Source: Pelargonium cotyledonis (taxonomy: Eukaryota > Streptophyta > Magnoliopsida > Geraniales > Geraniaceae). From it: a DNA stretch of 25,877 bases. The translations under genes were made by a program, and so were the position numbers. Positions 8,231 to 20,073 of the stretch are shown in pieces. The notes under the pieces are model-generated. The model was given only the letters and a program-made list of their open reading frames with translations, ran no database searches and was not told the origin of the DNA. Numbering within the stretch: position 1 is the stretch's first letter; each line of letters begins with the position of its first letter. Location of the stretch: positions 1 to 25,877 of the forward strand of contig JAYMTA010000631.1 of the NCBI GenBank assembly GCA_036897625.1, written 5' to 3'.

Positions 8231-11200
8231 TCACGACAATGCCTTATCCGGGAATACATTATGTGCCTTCATCCTGTCCTTAAATCCATAAGCTGGAACT
8301 TTGGCACACACGTAAGCCTGTAATAATGAATCGAACTCCCAATAACGAACACTATGCCCAACCTCTATCATCCTCCGAAAGCATCTCTCTGCATTACGGA
8401 CATCACCTTTCAGTGCATACCCTTTAAGAAGGGTTACGTATGAACGATGAAGTGGCTTCACTGGATACTTTTGTTCTGCATTTCGCAATATGGATTCAGC
8501 TTTTTCAACATCACCTGCATCTACATATAGCTTCACTTGTACATCCCAAGTTAACGGGCCAATTGGACACCCACTCTCGGACATTTGCTTCACCAGAAGC
8601 TCCCCCTTAGCCAGCATCTTGTTTTTGACATAAACATCTAAGAGTACTAAATAATGCTTTGACTGGGTATCCTTGCATGATTTTAACATCCCCTCAAAAA
8701 CTGCCTCAGCTTCTTCCACTCTGTATAACTTCCCCCAAGCTTCAATGGCTGCCAGGTATTCAGCTTGTCGAGGATGCGACTCGCAAACCTTCCATACTCG
8801 TCTCACTTCATCAGCCATTCCAAGCTCTGCATAAAGAGGGAGCACATACCGGCAAGCCCAGCGATTCTCTTCCAAGCCACCTCCTTCTATCTCCTTCAAA
8901 ACAGCCTCTCCTTTTTATTTCACCCCGCAATTGATGTAGCATCTAGCCAAGGTGGTTTTGGTCATAGTGTCAAGTTCTATTCCTCCGACCTTCATTTTCT
9001 TCACCATTTGGGTCACCGCAGTGATGTCCCAGGATTTGCCTTTAATCTCTATCAACAATTTGTAAGTATAGAGGTTGGGCTGGACCTTTTCCTTTTCCAT
9101 TAATGACAACACATCATGTATTTTCTTCTTGTTAAACATCTTGCAAAGGATGAGCATTTGATTGCAGGCATAAGTAGAGACTGGAAATCCTAGTTCCTTA
9201 ATTTTCTTGAACACTTCCTCTGCTTTCTCCATTTTTTTCGCACTAACATAATTAGCCAACAACATGCTATAGATCATCTCCCCTCTCAAAGATTCTGGGA
9301 TCTTCTCAATGAAACTCTCAGCCTCATGAAGACCGTGTACCTTAGCAATCAAATTAAGGTGAGAAACATAATCTTTCTCAACAATGTCAAATTGCTTACT
9401 GGCCAGCAACCATTCTGAGAGCTGCAACATAAAGTGTAAATGAAACACCCATAAGTATCTTGGAATCAATCTGAATAGGTCTAAACTATGAACATCAGCA
9501 GGACACAAGGAGTTACCATATCAATATCCAGTTTCAGATCACAACTGAAATAAACACAACACCAGAATAAAGTTTTCTAATATTACTCTCAAGTCAAACT
9601 AAAATGTTTGACAAATAGGGCCAAAGATGTCCAATAAAGGAAATCTGGGCATTCACAAGCAAAATAGGAACCCTTATGATTCTATATACCGGACTGTCAA
9701 CAATAGACTCGTCAATAGGCACAACAAACCTAGTAGCTACGAAACAAGTATGAACTACAAAGTATGTGTTTCTGAGACCTATTGTACCAACAAAAAAGTA
9801 GAACATACTGACCAATCAATAGTCGAAAATGAAAAAAATTGTGTTTCATGGCACAAATTTCTAAAGCTTAACTAGTTGAAAAACTAAGAAACCACAAATA
9901 TGCTATCTGTACACTAAAGTAATGACATGGCAAGATACAAATAGGAATTTGAGAGACGAACCGAAGGCAATGAGACAATTTTATTGAGTTAGTTGCTCAC
10001 AGAAACCAACATCCTTGGTGGAAGTACCAAACTTTACTGAAATATTTGTTTTCAACTCAGCAGGCAAACTCCTTCCAAAATACATAGTAAAGCTTGATCC
10101 ATGTCTATAGCACATGTGTACATAAATTCAAATTAAGAAAGGGGCAATGAAATGGGTGTGTAACATAGGTAAACAGCATGTGTAGTACATGCACATGCAT
10201 ACATGTTCTGTACCATTATATATGAATTATTGTATTACTATTTTCAAATATTTCCAACATTTTCAACTACCCTTTCCTCGTCCAACATGGTTTACAATTA
10301 TCAAGTAGTGCTATAGTTCAATTCATTATACTGAATAAGTTGGCCTAACTAGGAAGTGTGGAACCATCATTATTTCACCGGAGTAAGTGGTGCTCCATTT
10401 TTTTCTCTGGAGAAAGTGCCCGACCAATTGATTTAGACAGTTTAAAGCATATATAAAAGACATGCAGAAACAGGATAGGTTTAAATCACCTCCAAGGCCT
10501 TAGCCAACATTCGTCGGAGGCGAAGTTTGGCCTTGGCCTGTAAGATATCTTCAAGGTCCAACTTTTTTCCTTCAGCAGCCCACTTCTCAAGCACATTTTG
10601 AACAGACAGATGCGGAGCAGCAATAATGACCTCAAGCAGTTCATTCCTCTTCCCTTTCCTACTTGTGTCTGATTCAGCATTTGGCAACTCTAGCTCGCTT
10701 TTAGAAGGTTCTTCAAAACCAATATCATTGTCAGACAGTTCACTTTCAAAAGATAATTCATTTTCACTTCTTACATCTGCATTATTCTCTCGAATAACCT
10801 TATCACTAGCTCCAAGTCCATAAAACCCATCTTCCTCGCCACTACTTTTCACATTGGGTAGCGTCCCAAAACTACATCTCCCTGTAAAAAACTTCAATGG
10901 AACACCTTTGGTCTGGTAAACTCTCTTCGGGCATCTATCAGAAATAGCTTGAGACTTCAAAGTATCACCCTCGCCTGTTACTGTTAGACCACTGGACACT
11001 TCTGACTTAGCACAGCAGGCTCGAGCTATTCCTATTGTAAATCCCTTATTCCTGAAAAAGGCATAGCCAAAAAGCATCAATTCAGATTGCTAAAAACAAA
11101 AAAAATGGGTAAATAAACAAAATTAACACCGTTCAAAAAAAAATAAAAATTTAACAGATAATAAATATCACAGGCTGATGAAAAAAACTAGGAATTGCAC

Positions 11201-11540
11201 CAAAACAAAACAAAGGTAACATAGTGGCTGATCAGTGGTCTTCAAAGTTCAAACTCAAGATGTTACTTTACTTCCAAAATGTTTTTGAATGCTAATTTTC
11301 TATCACATTTTTATCTGCTTGTTTGGTATATCCATAATCATAGTTCTAGAAGATGATAAATAAGCATATTAATGTTTGGCTGGAGAGAAACAAAAAACTG
11401 CTAGATAAGAAAAGCTGTGAAGCCATTTCTCTCTCCTTTCCGAGTAACCAAACACACAACCAAAAATGAGCATCACTTCTGAGAAAGAGAAAATCGGTAC
11501 TAAACCTGAGTGGATTCGTTGCTCGTCGAAGTGCCCACAT
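8231..11540 (-). pseudogene. Gene C: PPR596-like gene interrupted by one in-frame stop
   Basis: Minus-strand exons are 11,540-11,506 (MWALRRATNPLR), 11,051-10,490 and 9,421-8,231, with introns of 454 and 1,068 bp and the same phases as gene B. Joined, they span 596 codons, close to Arabidopsis PPR596. Codon 368 is TAA (8,917-8,915). Gene B has GHKEKAEAVLK where C reads GVK-stop-KGEAVLK, so a Glu codon has apparently become TAA. On both sides the frame is otherwise open and the PPR motifs are intact, for example YSMLLANYVSAKK, YTYKLLIEIKGKS, HYLVLLDVYVKNKM and WEFDSLLQAYVC. Translation would give 367 aa lacking the C-terminal repeats. It is either a very young pseudogene, a null allele or a sequencing error. 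The acidic exon 2 region matches the layout of gene B. Confidence 0.75.
9422..10489 (-). other. Intron 2 of gene C
   Basis: The intron begins GTGATT after the GAG codon at 10,490 and ends TTGCAG at 9,422. At 1,068 bp it is more than twice the matching intron of gene B. I see no inserted element with clear ends and no coding content; the frames between 9,594 and 9,875 look like chance. Confidence 0.75.
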
Positions 11541-11770
11541 GTTCACGAATCAGAAACCCTAACAACTGAATTGAGAGAGACAACAATGAGACCCAAATTC
11601 AGTTTCTTGAACCCAATGGCACTCCCAAACTCCCAGTTCCTTCAGCTCCGATGCTCGGTAATGGTTTCTTGATATGGGCCGAATAATATTGGGCCTATCG
11701 GGCCCTAACAAAAAAAAGGGACACGTGTCAGAATCGATGAATGCTTAAGTTCAAAGCCTAAGAACTCGCT
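11541..11770. promoter_or_regulatory. Bidirectional promoter between gene C and the RSRC2-like gene
   Basis: About 230 bp separate the gene C start (minus) from the leader of the plus-strand gene. The region holds a telo-box AAACCCTAA at 11,554-11,562 and three site II-type elements within about 31 bp: TGGGCC at 11,675-11,680 and 11,690-11,695, and GGGCCC at 11,700-11,705. Site II plus telo-box is a known combination in plant promoters of nuclear genes for mitochondrial, ribosomal and general expression machinery, bound by TCP factors. That suits both a mitochondrial PPR gene and an RNA-processing gene. That the motifs act in both directions is inference. Confidence 0.55.
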
Positions 11771-12245
11771 CGATATGGAGAGGGCATTTTTTTGTTTGTC
11801 TTCACACCAAACAAACCCTAGGTGGATTCGAACGGCTACACAGACCGAAAGCAAAACCCGAGACACCATTTGTTTTCAATTCAACCCCATATACTACCAG
11901 TCAGGTTCAATTGCTTACTCTGTATCTCTCATCTTTATTTTTGTATTGAAAATAGGTTGAATTGTTGATTTTTATGCTATTCTCTGTTCGGGAAACTTTT
12001 TTTATTGTAATTGTGTTGTGAGCATGGTCATGTGGTGATGTTTTGGTGTTCAAATTGAATAGGAAATTTGGATTTTATATGACTATCTTATGTGGGGTTT
12101 GGGGTTAGGTTCTGTGGTGAATGGTCTTGTGCATGTTTTGGTTGGGGATGATACCTAGGAAATGTGTGTTGAGCTTGTGAAAATTGTATACACTGATGCT
12201 TTGAGATTGACTTTTTTACTTGTTATGACACAGGAGCTAGTTTCT
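11771..12245 (+). other. 5' leader of the RSRC2-like gene, probably with an intron
   Basis: The sequence up to the start at 12,246 ends in a strong acceptor, TTATGACACAG at 12,233, just ahead of the ATG, so the 5' UTR is probably split. Candidate donors are CAG-GTTCAA near 11,902 and AAATAG-GTTGAA near 11,955; I cannot choose between them. An in-frame ATG at 12,162 would add 28 residues only if this intron were retained. Confidence 0.45.
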
Positions 12246-15200
12246 ATGGATTCTAGGTTGCAGTCTCCTCCTCCTGACGATGCTGGCACAAAAACGACAT
12301 TCCGTAAGCCTTCTAATGATGCTGCCAACCGGAAGTATCGGCGCCGGTCTCCTGTCAGTGGCTCATCTTCGGCTGATGGTTAGTTCTTCCTTTCCATGCT
12401 AGTAATAGATCTTTGTAATTGTATGCAATTGGGTTTTCTTTTTTCCTCATGGGGTTAATACAAATCTTTGTTCTTATTATATTTGGCAGCATAGAGTGGT
12501 TAAAACTATTCAAATGTTGAGTCATCTATTTAACATCATTCTTTTAGTGTTGAGGCTGGTACACATACAACTTTGGTTTCATGGGTGCAATTTCTATAGA
12601 TGAAATGGTTTATTAAGCTCTATTATCGTAAGAGATGATAGGATGAGGGGTAGAATGTTGTTCGGGGTGTAATAGAATTGCCATGGAGAGGAATCAAAGG
12701 GGGATATTGAACTCTTCAAGGGTTCAGCTTTGGGGAAGAGCCATGGTTGTAGGTACTTTACCAAAGCATACGGTGCTTTATAGTGATCAGTATTATTGTT
12801 AACAACCTTAGTACTATTTTTTGTTAGTGATGTACTAGACTATTGGATAAGGGGTTAAGCTTCACCTCACTATTTATCGGATGGTACATTGACGTAAGTA
12901 TTCCTGATGTTATGCAGTTGTTTCTGCTTCAGTCTTGAACCCTTGCAAATCACATTTTCAAAGCTTCTAAAAAGTTAGATTTAATGAAAGGACAAAAGCA
13001 TATTCTTTGAAAGGTTCAGAATACTTATTAGAGTGGCAAAAGGTTGTTAAATACAAAATTTCTCCTGCGTGTTTTGGTTTTTAATTGACCTGGGGCAGTA
13101 GAAGTAATTTTCTTCTGTTGCATTAAAGTTATTGGCATGAGTTCACAAGCCTTAACAAAAGTAGTTGAGGTGATTATCTCACGTAATTTAAGAACCCTAA
13201 GATTGGCCAAATGTGGTACTGTCATGCATTTTACACTCGTTGCCTATTCTTTCTTTTTTCTTAATCTATTTATCATCCATCCGTGTTATAGGTAGCCCTA
13301 GACGTGATCATAGTTCTAGTCCAATATCATCAAGGGAAGACTCTGTTAAGGTTTCTGAACATCGACAAAGGAGAGAGGACGATAGGAGGGAAGTAGACAG
13401 GGATTCTGGTCGAAGTCGGTATGATAGGACTGGTGATACTTATAAATATTCTGACCGACAATCGACAAGGGGTTCCCATGGTTACTCTAGGCATGGTGAC
13501 TACCGGCATGGAAGTGAGCACAGTAGGTCAAGGGACTATTCACGAAATTATGACAAATATTCCTGGGATAAATATGATGGTTCGGGTTACAGAAGCAAGG
13601 ATAAGGAGAATGAAACTTCATCGTTAGATCGTTTGAAGTATAAGGATTCCTCATCTGATAGAGCTGGATATGGTAGGAGACATGCTAATTCGAACATTGA
13701 TGAGGACCATGAGGTTGAGAGGAATCGATCTGCGCGGGACAGAGATGTTTGGGATGAAAAAAGAGATCATCGTAAGAGTTCAGGTGATCATAGAAGTGAT
13801 CTTACACTTCCTTATGAAGAATCCAGAGGCAATCGCCATGATTCGACTTCAGAAAGGGACAATGGCCAACAGCGGTTTAAAGAAGCTTATAAGAAGGATC
13901 CAAAGGAGCCTGATGTTCAAAAGGTTGCCAAAGGGGAAAAGAAATATGATGATAGGGAATCTAACAAGGAGAAAGACTGGTCTGGTAGAGCACCTGGGGA
14001 AAAGTTTGCTGATAAATCTGTTTATGGTAGTAAAGATCAAGAATCTCCATCCAAAAAACCTAAGTTTTTCAGAGAAGAAAACAGCACTGACTATGTGAAA
14101 GGTGATGATTGATAAATAAATTTTGTTCATTATGTCAGTAATTTGTTTTGTAGTTACTGATTGGAATGCTCTTTTACTGTTTGATTAGTGTCAAAGTTCT
14201 CTGGACCTCTAGCTGATGATAAGCCACTTTCAAATTCAAAGCAAGCACAGGAAGCTGATGGTAATTCGGGTGAGACTTTATCTGTCAATGATATCAATGC
14301 TGCAAAGGTTGCTGCAATGAAAGCTGCTGAATTAGGTATGCACTATGCAGTGTCTTCATATACATGCAAACGTAGGTTACATGTAGATACATTTGTTTTG
14401 ATATAGGAATAAGTATGGTCTTTGAAAATGACATCTTATTCTGGTCCTTTGGCTACAACAAATGTTCTAAGTACACACACCATACTTATCGGTAGTCTCT
14501 GATTGTAGATGTTACATTATGCCTTAAATGTTTGAAGGGTTGAAGATTAGACGAGTTCACTGAAAGAGGCTTGAGACATAACATTGAGGCTTGCGTAATG
14601 TGAGGATCTGAAACTGTGATTTTCACATTGAATGCATGTCTCACACTTTGAGTCTCTTTCATGACAGTTTGAATTTATCCTACATTTGTTGATAAAATTG
14701 AAGAATTAACTTGGCAATTTTAACTGATAAGCAATTAGACATTTGGCACAAACATCTTCTACGTCTTCAATTTTTCTATGTCGAATATACATATCTGTAC
14801 ATATACAACTGTAAAATGAAAATGCTTTTGCTTTCCATTGTGGCCTCAGTTATGAGAGATCAACCGCCCTCTTTTTTTTTTCTACTATTAAACCTTTTGC
14901 CTCCCTGTTTTTTTTACTCTCTTTTTTCTTTTTTTACTTTTCACTTCATTTTACCTAATCCCAATGGAGGTTTTCATTATTCATAGAAAAATCTTATCAG
15001 TAAATGTTCTTGATAAGTGGGTTGATATCAGTTTCAATCTAACTTTATTAATATATCCTTTCAAAAGTTCATTTGCAAGCCTAAATTTAAGATGCAAGAT
15101 TGGCCATCGACTATCTGTTGGGTTGTGCATCATCTTGTTTTTTCATATCTCTTTTTGTGTTAACTTATTTTAACCCCTAGCTTACGAGCTTTATTAGTGA

Positions 15201-16106
15201 TTTTGTGGTGAGGGATGGATCTGGCAGGCACCTCATATAAGCTGTCCTTAAAACAGCCTTTTTCTTTCTTGGTACTAGATGATAATTCTTCAATTTAGCA
15301 TTTGATTACGTATTGGATTGATCCTGTGCCCTGGGCACAGTATCCTACTATATTTTAGTTCTTGATAACCCCAGATGTATCTGCAGCTGCTACCTGTCTG
15401 AAATTATTTGCATTTTTTCCACGTAATACAGTTAACAGGAACATTGTTGGCGGTAATTATTTGTCAACTGACCAAAAGAAGAAGCTACTTTGGGGGAGTA
15501 AAAAGAGCTCAACTGCTGAAGAGGTAATTTTGATTTTCCCAACATGAAAATGAAATATTTTTGTAATATTGTCAGGCATTCTGATTTGCTTGCATCTTCT
15601 TTCTACACATGAGTGTCTATATATCTCATATGTGTGAAACTGTTCAGCCTGTTCATCGTTGGGATACATCGTTATTCGGTGATCGTGAGCGCCAAGAAAA
15701 ATTCAACAAACTCATGGTATATCTCATATCCTCTCTCTTTTTTGCTCTTATTTCTCTCTTTCTTTGTCTCCTTCTGGTGGTGGGTAAGGAGGTAGGTTAG
15801 TTGTCATACGAGTCGGCAATTTTGACACTAAGCATGACCCTTCATTGCTTCTTCATGAATGATTCATTCTCTCAATTACATATTTTCGCCTACTAACACA
15901 GTTTTAGAGTCTGAGGTTGCCTTGGTACCTATGGCGAATTGTAGGGTGTGAAGGGCGACGTAAAGCTGGAGCAGAAAGCCAGCAGCCAAGAGGGCAGCGA
16001 CCTTCTTCAAGCGGAGAAGCAGAAGGAGCTCCAGCAGGACTTGGAGGAGCAATACACCGCCGGACTACGGCGAAGAGACGGGCGCACCGTTGGATTAGGC
16101 CTTTAA
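12246..16106 (+). CDS. RSRC2-like arginine/serine-rich protein with C-terminal SMAP domain
   Basis: Six coding exons, 12,246-12,378, 13,292-14,101, 14,189-14,335, 15,432-15,523, 15,648-15,716 and 15,945-16,106, join in phase into 470 aa with GT-AG boundaries throughout. It starts MDSRLQSPPPDDAG. Residues about 30-310 are low-complexity, rich in R, S, D, K and E (for example RRRSPVSGSSS, SRSRDYSRNYDK), an RS/RD-like disordered region. Residues about 378-470 carry the conserved tail: QKKKLLWGSKKS, HRWDTSLFGDRERQEKFNKLMG, KQKELQQDLEEQYTAGLRRR and the terminal GRTVGLGL. This is the small acidic protein (SMAP) domain of arginine/serine-rich coiled-coil protein 2. RSRC2 relatives are nuclear and thought to act with the splicing machinery; the molecular role in plants is not established. 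The start at 12,246 is chosen because an acceptor lies 13 bp upstream. The gene is divergent from gene C. Confidence 0.88.
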
Positions 16107-17044
16107 GGACACACTCTGCATTTCATTGTGCTCTTCAAAAAACAGTATGTTACATTTCACTGTACCGTCGTGCAAGAATCACATCTCAGGTGATTCACTT
16201 GTGGCATATTAACATTATGCTTTGTTACTGGAAATTTATGATCTTTGAACAAGTTATTCGAAGGATGGTTTTTCTTGAAAGTGTCCGAGACAGCCAAACA
16301 TGCATTGATGTGATCGTATAGATAGAGAGTACTAGCATGAAACATGCATATTCAATATTAGTTATGATGCATTGACATGGCACTGAAATTGACAGAAACT
16401 AGAAGATTAATTAACAGAAGATAGGACAAGAAAGTCGGTTGGGTTGTCGAGCAAATCCGTAGATACCAATTTGTGTTGATGATGAATTCGATGTTGCCTA
16501 GTTCCCACCAAATACAGCCAACATTTGAGCATTTTAGTTAGCAAGAGGCAGACAAAATTTATGCGAAATGAAACCAACATTTGGTTTTATATTAAAGTAA
16601 ATTACTATAGAAGCAGACAAATGTTACGAAAGATATATGCGTGGAAGTGGAGAGGAATATCTACCAAAGATTAGTGCCCAACCTAGCTAATCCGCAAGAT
16701 GCCATTTCGCATAACATGTCAAGAAGTAGATTAAAGGTAGCTGGAATCAGCAACTGTAAATTTGATGTAACGGCACAGAGAGAGATTGTGTATATAAATG
16801 ACTGTGTCACGTATAGTAATGTAATTATGATCGTAAAATCACATTACTATTGCGGTAATGTCTTGATTGCAGTTACAAAGTTGCTCTTTTGATCACGAAT
16901 CTTGTTTCCGTGATCGCAAAGTTCACTCGTCTTGGGACTGCATGGATGGTGCTTCAATTATAGATAGTTCGATTACGTAAAGTCACTCTTACCACACCCA
17001 AGGAGCCCCAATGAGGGAAACAACATTTAGCTCCCACAAGAGAA
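16107..17044. other. 3' UTR and gene-free flank of the RSRC2-like gene
   Basis: The first part is the 3' UTR, end not determinable. Beyond it I see no gene. A perfect 10-bp inverted repeat (ATAGTAATGT at 16,813-16,822 and ACATTACTAT at 16,841-16,850) could form a small hairpin, but nothing links it to a known element. The frames at 15,917-16,321 and 16,641-16,892 are not supported. Confidence 0.4.
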
Positions 17045-17236
17045 ACCAAGGGAGCTTGCTCCCGCGGTCACAAAGCTTGATCTTGCTCCCCACGAGAGAA
17101 TTCAAGACACCAAGGGAGCTCACTCTTGCTATCACAAAGCTTGCTCTTGCTCCAAGGTCGTGACATCAAGATACCAAGGAAGCTCACTCTTTCTATCACA
17201 AAGCTTGCTTTTGCTCTAGAGTCGTGACATCGTGCC
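17045..17236. repeat. 64-bp tandem repeat, three copies
   Basis: Three imperfect copies start at ACCAAGG at 17,045, 17,109 and 17,173, an exact 64-bp period. Each contains CACAAAGCTTG and CTTGCTC-like words; copies 2 and 3 share more, including GTCGTGACATC, than either does with copy 1. A weaker partial copy may lie just upstream (about 16,990-17,044). It has the look of a minisatellite or an LTR-internal repeat. No ORF uses it. Confidence 0.85.
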
Positions 17237-18354
17237 AAAAGGGCAAAATCCGAGCACACGAGCTTTTCTTCCGCCGATCGTTCATCTCACTCTTCGTCTA
17301 AATGAATTACAATCTCCCGAAAGCCTAATAAATCATAAGAAAAACTTATCGTTCATCCTTCATAAACAGTCACCTCAAGAAGAGCTCATTGCCTCTCATT
17401 TGTAACCGGTAACCTTAAGGAGAGCTTCTCGTCCCCTTCACAATTTACATAGAGACTTTCTCTCTCTAGAAGCACTTCCTAAAGTCATTCCTACCAATGT
17501 CTTATTCAAATTTTTCCTAGTTGATATTTTCTCTCATGTGCGAGGTGGTTTTCCAAGTACACACCTGACTCTTTATTAACGAGATGCTACCTTTAGGCAA
17601 ACACTAAGAATCCAAAAGTAAGGATCCTAACTTCTAACTCTATTCTAGAATAGTATCACACTTAATACGCTTCATAGACAAATAACCTAATGCATGGTCA
17701 AGACAAGAACAACTAATAATTAACCAAGTAAAAAAAGAGTGCATGAATGTAGTAAATTGAACAGTTGGTTGTTGCTATTAGTATAAATACTATTAAAAAC
17801 CTTGAGACCCACCTGATCTGAGAAGGTGAGTCATGGATTAAATTCTAGTCCCCAGAGAGTGAGGCACAGGCACAGAACAAGAGGCTCCACTGTTCTGCAA
17901 CCTCTAGCTTGTTGATTACTGAAAAATTGGACCATATAAAAATATGTGTAATGTTGACATAAAATGAGAGCTGTCCCCTACAATACACATATTGATGTCC
18001 CAACATCTGATTCTGATGTTGGCTTCTTCTTTTAACAATTTACTAATAATTTATTTATTAGCACCATCACATAAGGTGCTCCTGAGGCTATCATTCCAAA
18101 GATTTTTGGAGGATAATATCTGCAACACTTTTTTGCTACACCAAATATTAATATTCTACTCCACAAGTGGTCCATATAAATATTGGAGTGATGCAATTTG
18201 GTCACTTGGGCATCACCAACTCCAATGGTTTTATTTTACATTTTCTACATAAACAAAAAAAAATGGATTTGATAAGGACACAAATTGTTATTTAATAGAA
18301 GCAAAAATCGAATGTCATTACTCATTGGTAGGAGAAGAATACATCAAAAACTAA
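17237..18354. other. Gene-free intergenic region
   Basis: No gene recognised. The stretch 17,240-17,700 (dense in short AAGGAGAGCTTCTC-like words) may continue the repeat-derived DNA next to the 64-bp array. At 18,182-18,189 and 18,219-18,226 the words ATTGGAGT and ACTCCAAT form a short inverted repeat. Neither could be assigned to a family. Confidence 0.35.
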
Positions 18355-18608
18355 AAGGGGTCCAAACCTGAATTTTTATGTATCAAATCGATTTAGACCT
18401 TAAATTTTGTTTTTTAACTTAAATAGTTCAAAAACTTTCGTGTTTCAATCGAATTTTGATCTTGATTTTCATGAAACCCAAAATACTTCATGAGCTTTCA
18501 AATATTGGCCTAATTTAGTCCCAGAACTTTTGAAAGTTCAGAAACTATTTTAAGACAAAAAAATTTAAGGATCAAACCGGACTAAAATATAAAAGTTTGG
18601 GGACCAAA
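18355..18608. mobile_element. Possible small DNA-transposon remnant
   Basis: The segment opens with GGGGTCCAAACCTGAATTTT and closes with AAAAGTTTGGGGACC, approximately inverted copies of each other. The interior is made of TTTAGTCC/AACTTTTGAAAGTTC-like words of the type that makes up dispersed plant repeats. No clear target-site duplication was found, so the boundaries and class are uncertain. Confidence 0.35.
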
Positions 18609-19870
18609 ATAATACTTTTGATATTATTATTTTTCTTTTTAGTCTTTTAAAGTTTTGGGACTTTGCTTACCTTAGAGCATCATTTTTATAATAAAAAAAA
18701 TATTTTAAAAAATAAAGATACTTTTGTTCTTTGGTTTTGAATGTGAGTGAGGTAGCCACTACAATTTGTGCCCAAAGAACCCCACAAAAAATAATAAGAA
18801 GAACTCAAAAAGAAATTCATGGCATGAATGTTTTGGGGAACCAGACAAACCACTTTGTAAAAAGAAAATACAATAATAGTTTTCACTTAAAATTGGGAGA
18901 TGTGATAATATATATATAAGATAGGTGTGATTTTATTTTGGAAATATGAGAAATGGATTGAACATGTTACTAACTAAAAGCAAATAAAAATTGAGATGTG
19001 AGAGCATGTGATTAAAGTGAATTAGACACAAGCAAATATTGCATATAAATGCATTGCATCCACCAAAATATGGTGACATATATGATCCATATATATATAT
19101 GGTTCAAAAAGTTATCACAAACAAATTTCAATAAGTGCCTTCCATGGCCAACCTAATTTGACAGCAAAAAGCTCAGTGCTCAATCATGGTGCTCTCTTCC
19201 CTTAAAAAATCAAGTGGCCAAACACACAAGTAGAGAAAAAAAATATTCAAAACTTTTCTATTTTCTTTTGAGTGATTTTAACTATTTTTATAAATATTAT
19301 GGTTATAATTCAATTACAATTTTATCGTTGAACACGAAAGACACTTGTTTGAATATACTAAGTTCACAACAAACACGATATATTAATAAAATTTCACTTA
19401 TTTCTGTTTCATGAATACGGAATGACTTGCTCTCTCAATGCAACGACACTTATCTTTACTAGGAATACATAATACAATTTAAAGATTTGAGAAATTAAGA
19501 AAGAAAACTGTTGAAATATTCAAGAAAATAATTGATGTATCCATGAGTACAAACATGGCATCTATTTTTTCCAAGAAAAGGAGACTAAATATGATAACCA
19601 TTAACAAGAATTGGATCCACATGATCTCAAATACTCCTACTGTGACTCAATTGAGCCTAATTGATTAATCATAAAGTTCCAGTTGCCTATCTTCTTGAGA
19701 AACCTCCCATTTCTTGGGCCCATCCCAACTGAGGTTTTTATGATCTTCTTCTTTGTGGATTCCATATTGTAATTATGTTGACATCACAATAACAATAATT
19801 GAGTTTCTTATGTGACATGGTGAATCAAAGATTTGAAGCATCTAATCACACTTGCATTCTTCTTTGACCC
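18609..19870. other. AT-rich gene-free intergenic region
   Basis: I see no gene. A 16-bp perfect palindrome, CCATATATATATATGG, lies at 19,087-19,102. The remaining short frames are isolated and unlike any family I know. Confidence 0.4.
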
Positions 19871-20073
19871 GCTATAAGAAAAAGTTTTATCAGTGACAGA
19901 ATCAGCTACAATCTTAAAATAGCCGTTGATCAGCTGTGGCACCAGTTACAGATCTGAAACTGTCGTTGATCAGTGATAGTGACTATGGATCCCAAACCGT
20001 CGCTAGTCCGTCATTATTGATGATCAACAACAGTTTTGGGACGATTAGCGACTTAAGCCATTATTTTTGTGAT
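19871..20073. mobile_element. CACTA/En-Spm-like non-autonomous remnant
   Basis: The left end, GCTATAAGAAAAAG, resembles the CACTA-family terminus (CACTA-C/T-AAGAAAA) with altered first bases. The right end, TTATTTTTGTGAT, is roughly its inverse. Between them are repeated CGTTGATCAG and CGTCGCTA/TTAGCGAC words in both orientations, typical of CACTA subterminal repeats. No transposase is encoded. A 3-bp target-site duplication is not evident, so it is an old or truncated copy. Confidence 0.45.

Noticed and set aside
9594-9875. Open frames on both strands in gene C intron 2
   Set aside because: They lie wholly inside an intron supported by phase-consistent GT-AG ends and show no family resemblance.
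12162-12245. In-frame upstream ATG that would extend the RSRC2-like protein
   Set aside because: A strong acceptor at 12,233 separates it from the 12,246 ATG, so it most likely lies in a 5' UTR intron.
13670-14130. Open frames of 142 aa (plus) and 93 aa (minus) within the RS-rich exon
   Set aside because: They are other-frame readings of the repetitive RS/RD coding exon, which joins in phase to the conserved SMAP exons.
16813-16850. Hairpin as a possible microRNA precursor
   Set aside because: The stem is only 10 bp, too short for a plant miRNA precursor, and no longer pairing was seen.
17045-17236. CRISPR-like array
   Set aside because: The copies are contiguous 64-bp tandem units without unique spacers, in plant nuclear DNA.
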